From Pseudomonas cremoricolorata DSM 17059 = NBRC 16634 (GTDB taxonomy: Bacteria; Pseudomonadota; Gammaproteobacteria; Pseudomonadales; Pseudomonadaceae): a DNA stretch of 64,000 nucleotides. The notes beneath the pieces were generated by a model, which worked only from the letters and a program-made list of their open reading frames with translations, had not been told where the DNA came from and made no database searches. Each line of letters opens with the position of its first letter. The first letter of the stretch is position 1. The stretch lies in NCBI RefSeq assembly GCF_000425745.1, contig NZ_AUEA01000006.1:186001-250000 (forward strand), in the 5' to 3' direction. Of the stretch, positions 10,423 to 19,229 are shown one piece after another. The position numbers and the translations under genes are program-made.

Positions 10423-11051
10423 GCGGCCCACTGCCCCAGGTTCAGTTCGCGGTAGCCCGACGGGCGCAGCGCGAGGCTGTGGTGGGTAGTCAACACCACC
10501 GCGCCACCTTTCTGGCAATGCGCGGCAAGGTGCGCTTCGAGCTGCGCCACGCCCTGTTTGTCCAGGGCCGTGAACGGCTCGTCGAGAACCCACAGCGGTG
10601 GGCTGTCGAGGTACAGCCGGGCCAAGGCCACGCGGCGCTGCTGGCCGGCCGAGAGGGTGTGGCAAGGGACGTCTTCGAAACCGCGCAGGCCAATGGCGGC
10701 CAGCGCCTGCTCGATGGCAGCGGCGCTGACCGGGCGATGCAGCGCGCACAGCCAGGCGAGGTTTTCCTCGGCGCTGAGCAAGTCCTTGATGCCGGCGCTG
10801 TGGCCGATCCACAGCAGCAGCCCGGCCAGGGCCTGGCGACGCTCGGCCAGCGGCTCGCCGTCGAGCAGCAGTTGCCCGGCAGTGGGTTGCATCAGGCCGG
10901 CGAGCAGGCGCAACAGGCTGGTCTTGCCGCTGCCATTGGGGCCGCTGACTTGCAGCATGTCGCCTGGGCGCAGGTCGAGATCGAGGCCCTCGAACAGCAG
11001 GCGCCAGTCGCGTTCGCAGGCAAGGCCAAGGGCCTGGAGATGAAAGGTCAC
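10419..11051 (-). CDS. ccmA: Haem exporter ATP-binding protein CcmA
   Basis: A 210-residue ABC ATPase. Walker A is GPNGSGKT (residues 37-44), the signature is LSAGQQRR, Walker B is LWVLDEP with the D-loop following, and the switch His is in LTTHH. The start is GTG ([10 protein letters not shown]). This is the first gene of the ccm operon, 208 bases from the divergent FliK-like gene. Confidence 0.95.
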   Translation of the reverse strand: MTFHLQALGLACERDWRLLFEGLDLDLRPGDMLQVSGPNGSGKTSLLRLLAGLMQPTAGQLLLDGEPLAERRQALAGLLLWIGHSAGIKDLLSAEENLAWLCALHRPVSAAAIEQALAAIGLRGFEDVPCHTLSAGQQRRVALARLYLDSPPLWVLDEPFTALDKQGVAQLEAHLAAHCQKGGAVVLTTHHSLALRPSGYRELNLGQWAA

Positions 11052-11201
11052 GGTTTCGCCTTATGCTGTACAAGGTGTGTCACATCGCGCATGGGCATCG
11101 GCGGGCCTTGGTAGCTGCCCGTCGATGCCGGCTCAAGTCGTCGCACTGGCTGCCGTTACACTGGCAGCGACAGACGTCGGGCGGGGCGAATAACGGCCGG
11201 C

Positions 11202-11228
11202 ATTATACATGTACGGCGCCGAGGCCAA
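11202..11228 (-). promoter_or_regulatory. Candidate sigma70 promoter for the ccm operon
   Basis: On the minus strand, TTGGCC (11223-11228) and a perfect TATAAT (11202-11207) are separated by 15 bases, about 150 bases upstream of ccmA. The spacer is shorter than the optimal 17, so the -35 assignment is uncertain. The region 11052-11259 is the divergent intergenic space between ccmA and the FliK-like gene. Confidence 0.4.
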
Positions 11229-11259
11229 GAGGGCTTGGCTCAACAGGTTGTATACAATC

Positions 11260-12825
11260 ATGACCGAAATCAATAGTCTCGCGCCTGTGTCCGCTCCCGG
11301 CGGCACTGCTGCCAGGCCAGCGGCCAACGCCGATGTCCTGCGTCTGACCCAGACCCAGGGCGAGCTGTTGCCACCTGGTACCACCGCGCAGGCCGATGTG
11401 CTGAGCGTGCGCCAGGCCGGGCAGGACTTCCAGATGCTGCTGCGCCTGACCTTGGCCAATGGCAGCCAGGCCAACGTCCAGGCCACCGCCAGCCAGCCGT
11501 TGCCACCTGGCAGCCAGGTCACCGTGAGCCAACCCTACAGCAGCCAGCTGGCCTTGCTCAGCCAGTCACTGGGCAGCGACAAACTGGCCGTGCTGACCCG
11601 CCTGGACAGCCGCGACGCCCCCGAAGGCACGCTGCTGCAAGGCAAGGTGCTGACTACCCAGGCCCTGCCCCAGGCGGCCGGCCAGGTGGCCATGTACCGC
11701 TCGCTGGTGAGCTTGCTCAACACTGCCCAGGCCGGCGCCACGCTGAGTATCGACAGCCCGCGCCCGCTGGCCCTGGGCAGTCTGCTGAGCGCCCGCGTCG
11801 AAGGCGATCAGTCGCTGCGCTTCGTGCCGCTCAGTGGCCGCCAGGAACAACTGGCGGTGACCCAGCAACTGCTCAGCCAGCAAGGCCGACAAGCCAGTCT
11901 CAGCGGTGTGCTCGATGCGCTGCTGCGTCTGCCGAGCGACACCACCGGCAGTGAGTTGCGCAGCGCCGCCGAGCGTCTGCTGGGCGCGCTGCCGGATATC
12001 CGCCAACTGGGCGATGCCAAGGCCGTGGCCCAGGCGCTGAGCAACAGCGGCGGCTTCTTCGAGGCGCGCCTGGTGGCCGGTCAGCCGATCACCACCGACC
12101 TCAAAGCGCAGCTGCTGCAGTTGGTCGGGCATACCAGCCTGGCCACCGGCAACGCCCCGTTCAATCCGGCGGCCAGCGCCCTCGCCCCTACCCTGCCTGC
12201 CTTGCCGGGCCTGGCCCGCGCCGCGCTGGGCATGCTCGGCAACGCTGCGCCACGCAACCAGCCCGGTGGCTTCCCGCTACCGTCAAAACTATTGCAAGGG
12301 CTGGCCGGGGAAGGTGACCTGCAACAGTTGCTGCGCCTGGCGGCCGCCGCCATCGCCCGCCTGCAAAGCCATCAGCTGGGCAGCTTGCAACAGAGTGGTA
12401 TCGATCAGAACGGCAACCTGCAGACCACCTGGCAGTCGGAACTCGCGCTACGCAACGGCCAGGAATTCGTCCCGGTGCAGGTCAAGCTGCAACGCGAGGA
12501 AGCGAGCGAGCCCGACCCGCAAAACGAGCGCTCCGCCGCTGCGCGGGAAACCCCCGAACCGTTATGGCGCATCGAACTGGCCTTCGACCTCAATCCCCTG
12601 GGCCCTTTACAGGTGCTGGCGCAATTGAGCCAAGGCCAGTTGTCCGGGCAGCTGTGGGCCGAGCGTCCGGCCACCGCGCAACTGCTCGACAGCCAGCTCG
12701 GCGCCCTGCGCCAGCGCTTGCTCGACCGCGGCCTGCAGGTCGGCGAGCTGGCCTGTCATCCGGGCACTCCTCCCCTGGGGCCACGAACACGCCTCGAACA
12801 ACGCTGGGTAGACGAAACCGCATGA
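11260..12825 (+). CDS. Second FliK-like flagellar hook-length control protein
   Basis: A 521-residue protein with a long low-complexity Gln/Ala/Ser/Leu-rich N-terminus and a C-terminal FliK/Flg_hook-type domain (about residues 430-515; WRIELAFDLNPLGPLQVLAQ). FliK-family proteins are export-substrate rulers that switch FlhB specificity. The canonical fliK is also present at 39530-40753, so this is a paralogue. The ATG at 11260 (MTEINSLAPVS) is preferred to the in-frame ATG at 11209. The end overlaps the next gene, an FlhB C-domain homologue, by ATGA. That pairing mirrors the FliK-FlhB partnership. Confidence 0.8.
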   Translation: MTEINSLAPVSAPGGTAARPAANADVLRLTQTQGELLPPGTTAQADVLSVRQAGQDFQMLLRLTLANGSQANVQATASQPLPPGSQVTVSQPYSSQLALLSQSLGSDKLAVLTRLDSRDAPEGTLLQGKVLTTQALPQAAGQVAMYRSLVSLLNTAQAGATLSIDSPRPLALGSLLSARVEGDQSLRFVPLSGRQEQLAVTQQLLSQQGRQASLSGVLDALLRLPSDTTGSELRSAAERLLGALPDIRQLGDAKAVAQALSNSGGFFEARLVAGQPITTDLKAQLLQLVGHTSLATGNAPFNPAASALAPTLPALPGLARAALGMLGNAAPRNQPGGFPLPSKLLQGLAGEGDLQQLLRLAAAAIARLQSHQLGSLQQSGIDQNGNLQTTWQSELALRNGQEFVPVQVKLQREEASEPDPQNERSAAARETPEPLWRIELAFDLNPLGPLQVLAQLSQGQLSGQLWAERPATAQLLDSQLGALRQRLLDRGLQVGELACHPGTPPLGPRTRLEQRWVDETA

Positions 12826-13154
12826 ACAGCACACCGCGCCAGGCCATCGCCCTCAGTTACGACGGCGAGCAAGCCCCGACTCTGAGCGCCAAAGGCGACG
12901 ACGAACTGGCCGAAGCCATCCTCGCCCTGGCCCGTCAGCACGAAATTCCCATCTACGAAAACGCCGAGCTGGTGCGCCTGCTGGCGCGTCTGGAGCTGGG
13001 CGAGCAGATTCCCGAAGCGTTGTACCTGACCATCGCCGAGATCATCGCCTTCGCCTGGCAATTGCGCGGCAAGGTGCCGGAGGGCTTCGATGGCAGCCCG
13101 CGGCAACGCGACATCACCCCGGCGCCGCTGGCCTTGCCGCCCGGCAGTATGTAG
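12822..13154 (+). CDS. Stand-alone FlhB cytoplasmic-domain homologue (FlhX type)
   Basis: A 110-residue soluble protein that aligns with the FlhB/YscU cytoplasmic domain after the cleavage site. Compare AIALSYDGEQAPTLSAKGDD, HEIPIYENAELVRLLARLEL and EIPEALYLTIAEIIAFAWQL here with the matching part of FlhB encoded at 33876-35018. There are no membrane segments and no NPTH autocleavage motif, so it resembles only the FlhBCC fragment. Such FlhX proteins can in some bacteria stand in for the FlhB C-terminal fragment. It is translationally coupled to the FliK-like gene. Confidence 0.82.
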   Translation: MNSTPRQAIALSYDGEQAPTLSAKGDDELAEAILALARQHEIPIYENAELVRLLARLELGEQIPEALYLTIAEIIAFAWQLRGKVPEGFDGSPRQRDITPAPLALPPGSM

Positions 13155-13180
13155 CACCCGCGTTGGCAGGAAATGACCAA

Positions 13181-13201
13181 GGTGGCGCTTTTGCCGCCAC
13201 C
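13181..13201 (+). other. Stem-loop abutting the ribosome-binding site of the first toxin-like gene
   Basis: GGTGGCG (13181-13187) pairs with CGCCACC (13195-13201) around a CTTTTGC loop. The stem ends exactly where the GAGG Shine-Dalgarno (13202-13205) of the next gene begins. There is no U tract after it, so it looks more like a translational element or processing site than a terminator. Confidence 0.5.
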
Positions 13202-13212
13202 GAGGTCTCCCC

Positions 13213-15954
13213 ATGCAAGACATTCCTGCCGAAAACCTGCCGCTGGTCAGCGCCGCGCTGCGCGACTTCCCCCGCCCCGACAGCCTCGCGCTGAACGCCC
13301 TGCGCCAGTGGCTGAGCGCTCGCGGTGTCGACGACTCGCCGCTCGAGCTGGACATGGTCACCTTCCATTACCAGCTCGAACCCTTGGGTGAAGGCCGTCA
13401 GCACTTTCGCGAAAATGCGGTCATCACGCAGAAGATGAACCTGGTCGAGGCGCTGCTGTGCAACTGGCAAGGCGAAACAGCCTCCGGTTACGGCGGATTC
13501 CACTACGGTGACTGGGCCGGTACCGCCCCCGCCGGGCCATTGCGCCTGGTCGAGCGCCTGGACACCCATGACGTGTTCTCCAACTATTCCGATCACCAGG
13601 TGTTCAATGGCCTGTACCGGCGCAGCGACCCCGCCGAGTACAGCCCGAGCACCCGCGTAGCGATCCGTGCCGAGGATTTCCAGGGCTTCATCTGGAGCCT
13701 GCACTTTCACAAATCCTACAAGTTGCTGCTGGACAAGTACTGGCAGGCCAACCTGGAGCTCTACCGCCGCGCCGTGAAAATCAATTTCATTGCCGCCTGC
13801 AACCGTCAGGTCATCCAGGCCAGCCTTAGCGAGGCAGGCCGGCAGCTGGCCTGGCAGGCAGCCGGGCTGCTGCCGACCCCGCATGCAACGCTGCACCTGT
13901 CGATGCTCAACGTGTATGGCTATACCAGCAGCTCGATCCTGTGCCTGCGCCAGATCCGTACGGGCCTGACCCTGCTGTACATCCCCGGCAACAGCTACCC
14001 GTTCCACGAGTTCGCCGACCACCCGAGCATGCAGCGCTGGTTCGCCGAGCAATGCCGCGATTCGGCCAGGCGCAAGGTACTGCTGCAGTGTTTCAGCCCG
14101 GCCGACTGGCCAGACGGTCTGGAATTCAGCGGCGTACGTACCGCGCTCAAGGGGCTAGGGGTCTATCCCAAGGCCTACCGTCTATCGACCCAACGCCCAG
14201 GCTTCACCACCAGCGGTACCTGGCAACCGGAGGAAATCGTCGACTATCGTGCCGAGCGCTACAGCCCGCCCATCAGCGGCGACCTGTTCGCCCACCTGGC
14301 GCGCTTGCGGCAGAAGCGCTCATACGCTGATACAGACAGCCAGATCGTCAGCAATCATCAGATCGACAAGGCCAACTGGACCCACTATCTCAACATCGCC
14401 CTGGGCATGCTTGCGCCGGTGGCGATGGTCTTGCCCGTGCTGACCCCGCTGCTGGCCCTCGGCGGTCTTGCCCAGTTCGCCCTGGGCATGGACAAACTGC
14501 TGCACGGACGCGACGCCGAAGAGCAGGCGGCCGGCGTGCAAATGGGAGTGTTCGGGCTTTTGAACGCCGTGCCACTGGCTGGCACCGGCGTCAGGCAGGC
14601 GAGCGCGGTATATCGCTACCGTCAACCGGGGTTCTTCTCCAGCACCCGCCTCGACACACTGTTGGGCGAGCGGGTCGGTGCAGCACCGGTGATGGACGAA
14701 CTGGAACTGCAGCCGGCGCAGGCCGCCTTCCGCGAGTCGCTGCCCAGTCCCGAGGCAGCCGATCAGGCGGTGATCCGGCGTATCGACTCGGGGCTGTTGC
14801 ACTGTTTTTCCGCCCGCCTGCGCAGCGAAGACGGCGTGGTCACTGAATGGGTGGAATACGAACTGGGCAGCGACAGCTTCGTGCGCCAGCGCCAAGCCGG
14901 TGAGCCTGAAGCACAGCGCTGGATACCTGCCGAGGACGACCCCCAGGTGCTGGTCAGGCGTGACGACCCGGAGCGCCCGGTCACTGACCAGGGACGCATG
15001 GCGCGGTTGCGCAGCCTGGGCATCGAAGTCGACCTGCCGATCGACTTCACGCCTTATGCCGCCCTGCCGCGCACCCCCATTCCACGCCTGATCAGCAGTA
15101 TCTGGCTCGGTGACCGACCACTGACCAGCCCGTACATCGAGGCGTTGGCGCACAATGCCCGCGCCCTGGAAAACAGCGAGTACCACTATCGACTGCTGCT
15201 GTCGCAGCAAGACCTGATCATCTATCAGGACAACCTCGCCCTGCTGCGCGCCCAGGCCCCTGCGCTGGAGGTGCTCAGACTCGAAGAGCAGCCGTTCTTC
15301 CACGACTTCCTCGAGTCGCCCTACTACGCTCAGTATCAGGCGGCACTGGGTAACACCCCAGGCACGCTGAGCAACTTCGCCTCAGCCTGCGACATTCTGC
15401 GCTATCGCATGCTGGCGCACGCCGGGGGGCTGTATCTGGACGCCGACGACCTGATTCTGCTGCCCAACTCGGCCGAGCCCGCAAGCCTGCCTCTGAATCG
15501 AGTCGAGTTGAGTACCACGGCCGATGGCCTGCTGCTGGCACCGCCGGTGTCCAACGACCAGATGGGCATGTACATCAAATTCAACAACAGCCTGATCGGC
15601 AGCCATCCCGGCAATCCGACATTGGACGCCATCTCCGATGAAATCCTCGGCCGCTATCAGTTGCAGCCCACGTTCTACCAGAGCCGGCCGGATGCGCTGT
15701 TGCAGCCTGCGCTGTTCGACGCCTATGCGCGGCAGCTCAACCAGCTGACCGGACCTGCCGTGCTCAACGATGTCATCGATCAGCGCCTGCCATGGCTACG
15801 GCAACTGCGCGAGCTGTGCAACCTGATCGTCTCGCCTGTGCATGATCTGCATACCACGCTCAACCTCAGACGCTTTCTGGAGGTTCTGCGTGAACAGGTG
15901 CCACTCAACCAGGTCGCCTCGATCGGCAGCGCGCGCAGCTGGCAGCACCAATAG
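13213..15954 (+). CDS. Toxin-like protein with C-terminal TcdA/TcdB-type glycosyltransferase domain (copy A)
   Basis: A 913-residue protein without a signal peptide. Residues 1-380 resemble the N-terminal region of Pseudomonas dermonecrotic-toxin-like (DUF6543-type) proteins (VFNGLYRR, HFHKSYKLLLDKYW, AACNRQV, YIPGNS). Residues about 393-430 form a hydrophobic hairpin (APVAMVLPVLTPLLALGG). Residues about 620-913 resemble a sugar transferase of the large clostridial toxin type: IPRLISSIWLG (623-633), then D727-xx-R730, Y741 and D743-A-D745. The D-to-R and D-to-DXD spacings equal those of TcdB D270, R273, Y284, D286 and D288. NNSLIGSHPGNP follows. GAGG 7 bases before the ATG supports the start. 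The sugar donor and target are unknown. The toxin role is inference from architecture. Confidence 0.78.
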   Translation: MQDIPAENLPLVSAALRDFPRPDSLALNALRQWLSARGVDDSPLELDMVTFHYQLEPLGEGRQHFRENAVITQKMNLVEALLCNWQGETASGYGGFHYGDWAGTAPAGPLRLVERLDTHDVFSNYSDHQVFNGLYRRSDPAEYSPSTRVAIRAEDFQGFIWSLHFHKSYKLLLDKYWQANLELYRRAVKINFIAACNRQVIQASLSEAGRQLAWQAAGLLPTPHATLHLSMLNVYGYTSSSILCLRQIRTGLTLLYIPGNSYPFHEFADHPSMQRWFAEQCRDSARRKVLLQCFSPADWPDGLEFSGVRTALKGLGVYPKAYRLSTQRPGFTTSGTWQPEEIVDYRAERYSPPISGDLFAHLARLRQKRSYADTDSQIVSNHQIDKANWTHYLNIALGMLAPVAMVLPVLTPLLALGGLAQFALGMDKLLHGRDAEEQAAGVQMGVFGLLNAVPLAGTGVRQASAVYRYRQPGFFSSTRLDTLLGERVGAAPVMDELELQPAQAAFRESLPSPEAADQAVIRRIDSGLLHCFSARLRSEDGVVTEWVEYELGSDSFVRQRQAGEPEAQRWIPAEDDPQVLVRRDDPERPVTDQGRMARLRSLGIEVDLPIDFTPYAALPRTPIPRLISSIWLGDRPLTSPYIEALAHNARALENSEYHYRLLLSQQDLIIYQDNLALLRAQAPALEVLRLEEQPFFHDFLESPYYAQYQAALGNTPGTLSNFASACDILRYRMLAHAGGLYLDADDLILLPNSAEPASLPLNRVELSTTADGLLLAPPVSNDQMGMYIKFNNSLIGSHPGNPTLDAISDEILGRYQLQPTFYQSRPDALLQPALFDAYARQLNQLTGPAVLNDVIDQRLPWLRQLRELCNLIVSPVHDLHTTLNLRRFLEVLREQVPLNQVASIGSARSWQHQ

Positions 15955-16001
15955 TCGGTTGCAGGCGCTGCCTATCTACCGTCCGTCGACACCATCGCCA
16001 G

Positions 16002-16031
16002 CCGATGCTGAGGCCTTTCCCTCAGCATCGG
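16002..16031 (+). other. Perfect 12-bp stem-loop overlapping the ribosome-binding site of copy B
   Basis: CCGATGCTGAGG (16002-16013) pairs perfectly with CCTCAGCATCGG (16020-16031) around a 6-base loop. The last two G of the right arm are the first two bases of the GGAG Shine-Dalgarno (16030-16033) of the next gene, whose ATG is at 16039. It could end transcription of copy A or hide the ribosome-binding site of copy B. No U tract follows. Confidence 0.6.
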
Positions 16032-16038
16032 AGCGATC

Positions 16039-18795
16039 ATGAACACCAGCCTCATCAACACCGCCGGCATTCAATACGTGCGCGATCACCTCGCGCACCT
16101 GCCGCGCCCCGACCGGGCGGCCAACCAGGCCATGGGCCAGTGGCTCGCGCAATACCACGTGCAACTGCCGCCAGAACAGATCGACGTCGTCACCTTGCAT
16201 CTGCACCCGCATCAGCCCGGACACTACCAGGCCCAGATCATCCAGCGGGCGAGCCTGACTCAAGCCGTGCTGAGCAACTGGCAGGGCGAATCGGCCAATG
16301 ACCTATTCGCGGCGCTCATCCAACAGCCCTGGGCCGGGCAGTGGCCAAGCGGCAGTACCTTCGAGCTGGTCGAAAAACTGCCGGAGCAGCCGTTGACCGA
16401 CAACAGCGGCTGGTTCCAGGTATTCAATGGTCTGTTCCGCCGCACCGAGCCGCCGCGCTACGACGACAGCACCCGGCTGGACGTGCCGGCAGAGGCATTG
16501 CAGCGATACTTGCAGAACCTGGATTTTCACCAGCGCTACCTGCAAATGCTCGAGCGCTACTGGAACGAGCACCTTGCCGAGCACCGTCTGAGCTGCAAGC
16601 TCAGTCTGGTGGCGGCGTGCAACAAGCAGGTGGCCGAAGGCAGCCTCAGCGAGGCGGCCAGGCGCCTGGTGTGGCGCGCCGCTGAACTGCTGCCGCGTGG
16701 CAGTGGCTTGCGCCTGAGCACCTTGAACATCTATGGCTACGCCGCCACCGACCTGCTCTACCTGAATGAATCAGCCAGCGACCTGACCGTGCTGTACATG
16801 CCCGGCAACAGCTCGCCGCTGCTGGAGTTCGCCAGCGAAGATCAGCTCAAGGACTGGATCGGCGTGCAGTGCCAGGACCCGGCACGGCGCGAACGGCTCA
16901 AGCAGCACTTTCGCCTCGCCGATCGCCCCCAGGGCGTCGATTTCAGTGGCCTGGACACTGCGCTGGAGGGCCTGGGTGCCTACCCCGAGTGGCATCACTT
17001 GCCGCCGGAACATGGCCCGTTCAACGACGACGGAACCTGGCCGCCGCGCACTTACGTCAACTACCGCCCTGGCAAGTACAACCCGCACCTGCGTGGCGAT
17101 CTGTTCCAGGCAATGGCGGAACGTCAGCGCCAGCGCAGCTTCGATGACGCGCAGTGGCTGATCACCAGCCAGGCCGAGGTCGATCAGCGCAAATGGCGCG
17201 ACTACCTCAATGCCACCCTCAACCTGGTCTTGCCCATGAGCTTCGTGGTGCCAGGACTGGCGCCGCTGCTGGCGCTCGGCGGTATCGTGCAACTGGGCAT
17301 CGGCCTGGATGATGCGATCAACGGCAAGACCTTGCAGCGTCAGCTCGAAGGGGTAGCAGACGTCAGCTATGGCCTGTTCAACGCCGCACCGCTGGTCGGC
17401 AGCGCGCTGAAGAAAGCCGAAGCGCTGTTCCAGAGCTGGCAGGACGGCTTCGTGCTGCCCCGCGAAGTCAACGGGCAATGGGGCTATCCGCTCAGTCCGC
17501 TCGATGCGCCGCGCTTGCCGGACATCGACGTTGCGCCGTATTTCCAGCAACCGACGCGGATCGAGCCACTGCCAGGTGCAGACCACGATGTGGCACAGGC
17601 GGTGTATCGGCGTGCGCAGTACAACGGTCATCTCGATCGACTCAGCGGCTGCCTGGAACCGTACCCGGGCTACATCGAGGAGCTGGAACTGGTCTACGAC
17701 CTGGAGCGCGACCGCTTCATCGACCAGGCGCAGCTCAACGAAGTAGAACCCAACCTGTACGAAGCCGAGCCAGGCACCGGCAACCTGCGCCTGGCGCACC
17801 CGGGGCGCAGTGTGAATAACGCCAGCCGCCGCGCCTCACTGCTGGCGCTAGGTGTCGACTTGCCGCTGCCGTTGCCGGTGCCTGCGGTGTGGCCGGACGA
17901 CGCCCAGGCCATCCCTCGCCAGATCCTCTCGCTGTGGGTGGGCGATCAACGCCTGCCGGCCAAGGTGCTCGAGGGACTGGCGAACAATGCCCGCTGCCTG
18001 CAAGACAGCACCTACCGCTATCGCTTGTTCCTCTCTGAAGCCAGCCTCCAGGCGTACACCGACAACCTGTTGCAACTGAGCATCAAGGCGCCCGGCATCG
18101 AGGTTCAGCCGCTGGAGCGACAAGCCTTCTTCGAGCAGTTCATGCAGTCCGACAACTACGCCCAGTACCAGGCGGCGCTCGACGGCAACGGCGGCGTGGC
18201 GCGCAACTATGCCTCGGCCTGCGACGTACTGCGCTACCCGATGCTGCACAGTGAAGGGGGGCTGTACATGGATGTCGATGATCGGTTGCTGACCCTGCGC
18301 GAAAGCACTGGCGAGGTCTCTCACGCAGCCGCGCTCGACAGCGTCGAGCTGAACACCAGTGCCGATGGCCTACTGCTGCACCCGGCGATGCAGAACGAAG
18401 GGCTGAACATGCATTGCCTGTACAACACCAGCATGATCGGCAGCCATGCCGGCAACCCAACCCTGCTGGCCATTTCCGAGGAAATGCACGCGCGCTACCT
18501 GGCAACCCCAGACGCCTATCGGTTCAGGCCCGACCGAGTCGCAGACCCGCGCGGCTTTCTGCACTTTGCCAGCGAACTGAGCCGCCTGACCGGCCCGGCA
18601 CTGTTCACCGACGTGGTCGAGCGGCAACTACCTGAACTGCGCATGCTGCGGCAACTGTCCAACCTCTACCTGATACCGCTGATCAACAGCACCAGCCATA
18701 TCGACCTGGCAGGTTTCACTGCCGTGCGTGACGCGCGGCTGCCGCTGGTCCGGGTGGCCAAGGTCGGCCACCTCGGCTCATGGGGTCATTCCTGA
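16039..18795 (+). CDS. Toxin-like protein with C-terminal TcdA/TcdB-type glycosyltransferase domain (copy B)
   Basis: A 918-residue paralogue of the preceding gene, collinear over its whole length (LSNWQGE, VFNGLFRR, LDFHQRYLQMLERYW, LVAACNKQVAEGSLSEA, LNIYGY, YMPGNSS). It has the same central hydrophobic hairpin (from about residue 391; LNLVLPMSFVVPGLAPLLAL). The glycosyltransferase domain begins at IPRQILSLWVG (625-635) and keeps D729-xx-R732, Y743 and D745-V-D747 with identical spacing. The C-terminus ends VAKVGHLGSWGHS. There is no signal peptide. GGAG 5 bases before the ATG supports the start. The two copies have diverged widely while all catalytic positions are kept, which suggests both are functional. 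Function is inferred; the substrate is unknown. Confidence 0.78.
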   Translation: MNTSLINTAGIQYVRDHLAHLPRPDRAANQAMGQWLAQYHVQLPPEQIDVVTLHLHPHQPGHYQAQIIQRASLTQAVLSNWQGESANDLFAALIQQPWAGQWPSGSTFELVEKLPEQPLTDNSGWFQVFNGLFRRTEPPRYDDSTRLDVPAEALQRYLQNLDFHQRYLQMLERYWNEHLAEHRLSCKLSLVAACNKQVAEGSLSEAARRLVWRAAELLPRGSGLRLSTLNIYGYAATDLLYLNESASDLTVLYMPGNSSPLLEFASEDQLKDWIGVQCQDPARRERLKQHFRLADRPQGVDFSGLDTALEGLGAYPEWHHLPPEHGPFNDDGTWPPRTYVNYRPGKYNPHLRGDLFQAMAERQRQRSFDDAQWLITSQAEVDQRKWRDYLNATLNLVLPMSFVVPGLAPLLALGGIVQLGIGLDDAINGKTLQRQLEGVADVSYGLFNAAPLVGSALKKAEALFQSWQDGFVLPREVNGQWGYPLSPLDAPRLPDIDVAPYFQQPTRIEPLPGADHDVAQAVYRRAQYNGHLDRLSGCLEPYPGYIEELELVYDLERDRFIDQAQLNEVEPNLYEAEPGTGNLRLAHPGRSVNNASRRASLLALGVDLPLPLPVPAVWPDDAQAIPRQILSLWVGDQRLPAKVLEGLANNARCLQDSTYRYRLFLSEASLQAYTDNLLQLSIKAPGIEVQPLERQAFFEQFMQSDNYAQYQAALDGNGGVARNYASACDVLRYPMLHSEGGLYMDVDDRLLTLRESTGEVSHAAALDSVELNTSADGLLLHPAMQNEGLNMHCLYNTSMIGSHAGNPTLLAISEEMHARYLATPDAYRFRPDRVADPRGFLHFASELSRLTGPALFTDVVERQLPELRMLRQLSNLYLIPLINSTSHIDLAGFTAVRDARLPLVRVAKVGHLGSWGHS

Positions 18796-18832
18796 GCGGC
18801 ATCGCCCAGCCGACCTGAGCAAACAAGGCCGA

Positions 18833-19228
18833 TCAGCTGCTGCGGTGCAGCTTGCTCATCAGCTGCGCTTCAGCCTGGGTCAGGCCGCAGGTCTGGGTCA
18901 GCTCATCGACGCTGGCCCCCATGCCCACCAACTTGGCGGCCTGGCTGAAGGTGACGCTGCTTGGGTCACGCTGTTCGAGCTGTTGCAGTTTGTCGGGTAG
19001 CGGTGCCACCACCTTGCGCAACTCGAACAGCGCTTCGCCCATCTGCACCGTACCTTTCTGGTAGTCGTCCAGGCGCTTGGCCAGGTCCTTGATGCGCTGG
19101 TCGCGAATGGCATCGCCCAGCGCCTGCTCGGCCATCAGCTGACGCTGGCGCTTGCTGTAGTTGAGGAACAACCACAGACTCAGCGCCCACAGCAACGCCA
19201 GCAGCAGCACCGCCACCTCGAAGATCAA
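18833..19228 (-). CDS. DUF2802 membrane-anchored protein
   Basis: A 131-residue protein with one N-terminal membrane segment (IFEVAVLLLALLWALSLWLF), a coiled-coil middle (KDLAKRLDDYQKGTVQMGEALFE, in two halves) and a C-terminal helical motif (AAKLVGMGASVDELTQTCGL), as in DUF2802. It is found beside cheW in pseudomonads and is probably the last gene of the chemotaxis operon. The likely start is TTG at 19228, one base after the cheW stop, with GGAG inside the cheW end as ribosome-binding site; a GTG four codons later is an alternative. The function is not known. Confidence 0.8.
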   Translation of the reverse strand: MIFEVAVLLLALLWALSLWLFLNYSKRQRQLMAEQALGDAIRDQRIKDLAKRLDDYQKGTVQMGEALFELRKVVAPLPDKLQQLEQRDPSSVTFSQAAKLVGMGASVDELTQTCGLTQAEAQLMSKLHRSS

Positions 19229-19229
19229 C

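Noticed and set aside
11205..11259. TATACA and TATACAAT boxes immediately upstream of the FliK-like gene as its promoter
   Set aside because: No -35 element at a workable distance, and the second box is only a few bases from the ATG, which would require a leaderless transcript.
13213..18795. Considering the two glycosyltransferase proteins as flagellin glycosyltransferases
   Set aside because: They are 34 kb or more from fliC, carry a large toxin-like N-terminus and a hydrophobic hairpin, and lack the layout of known flagellin glycosyltransferases. Kept only as a minor alternative.
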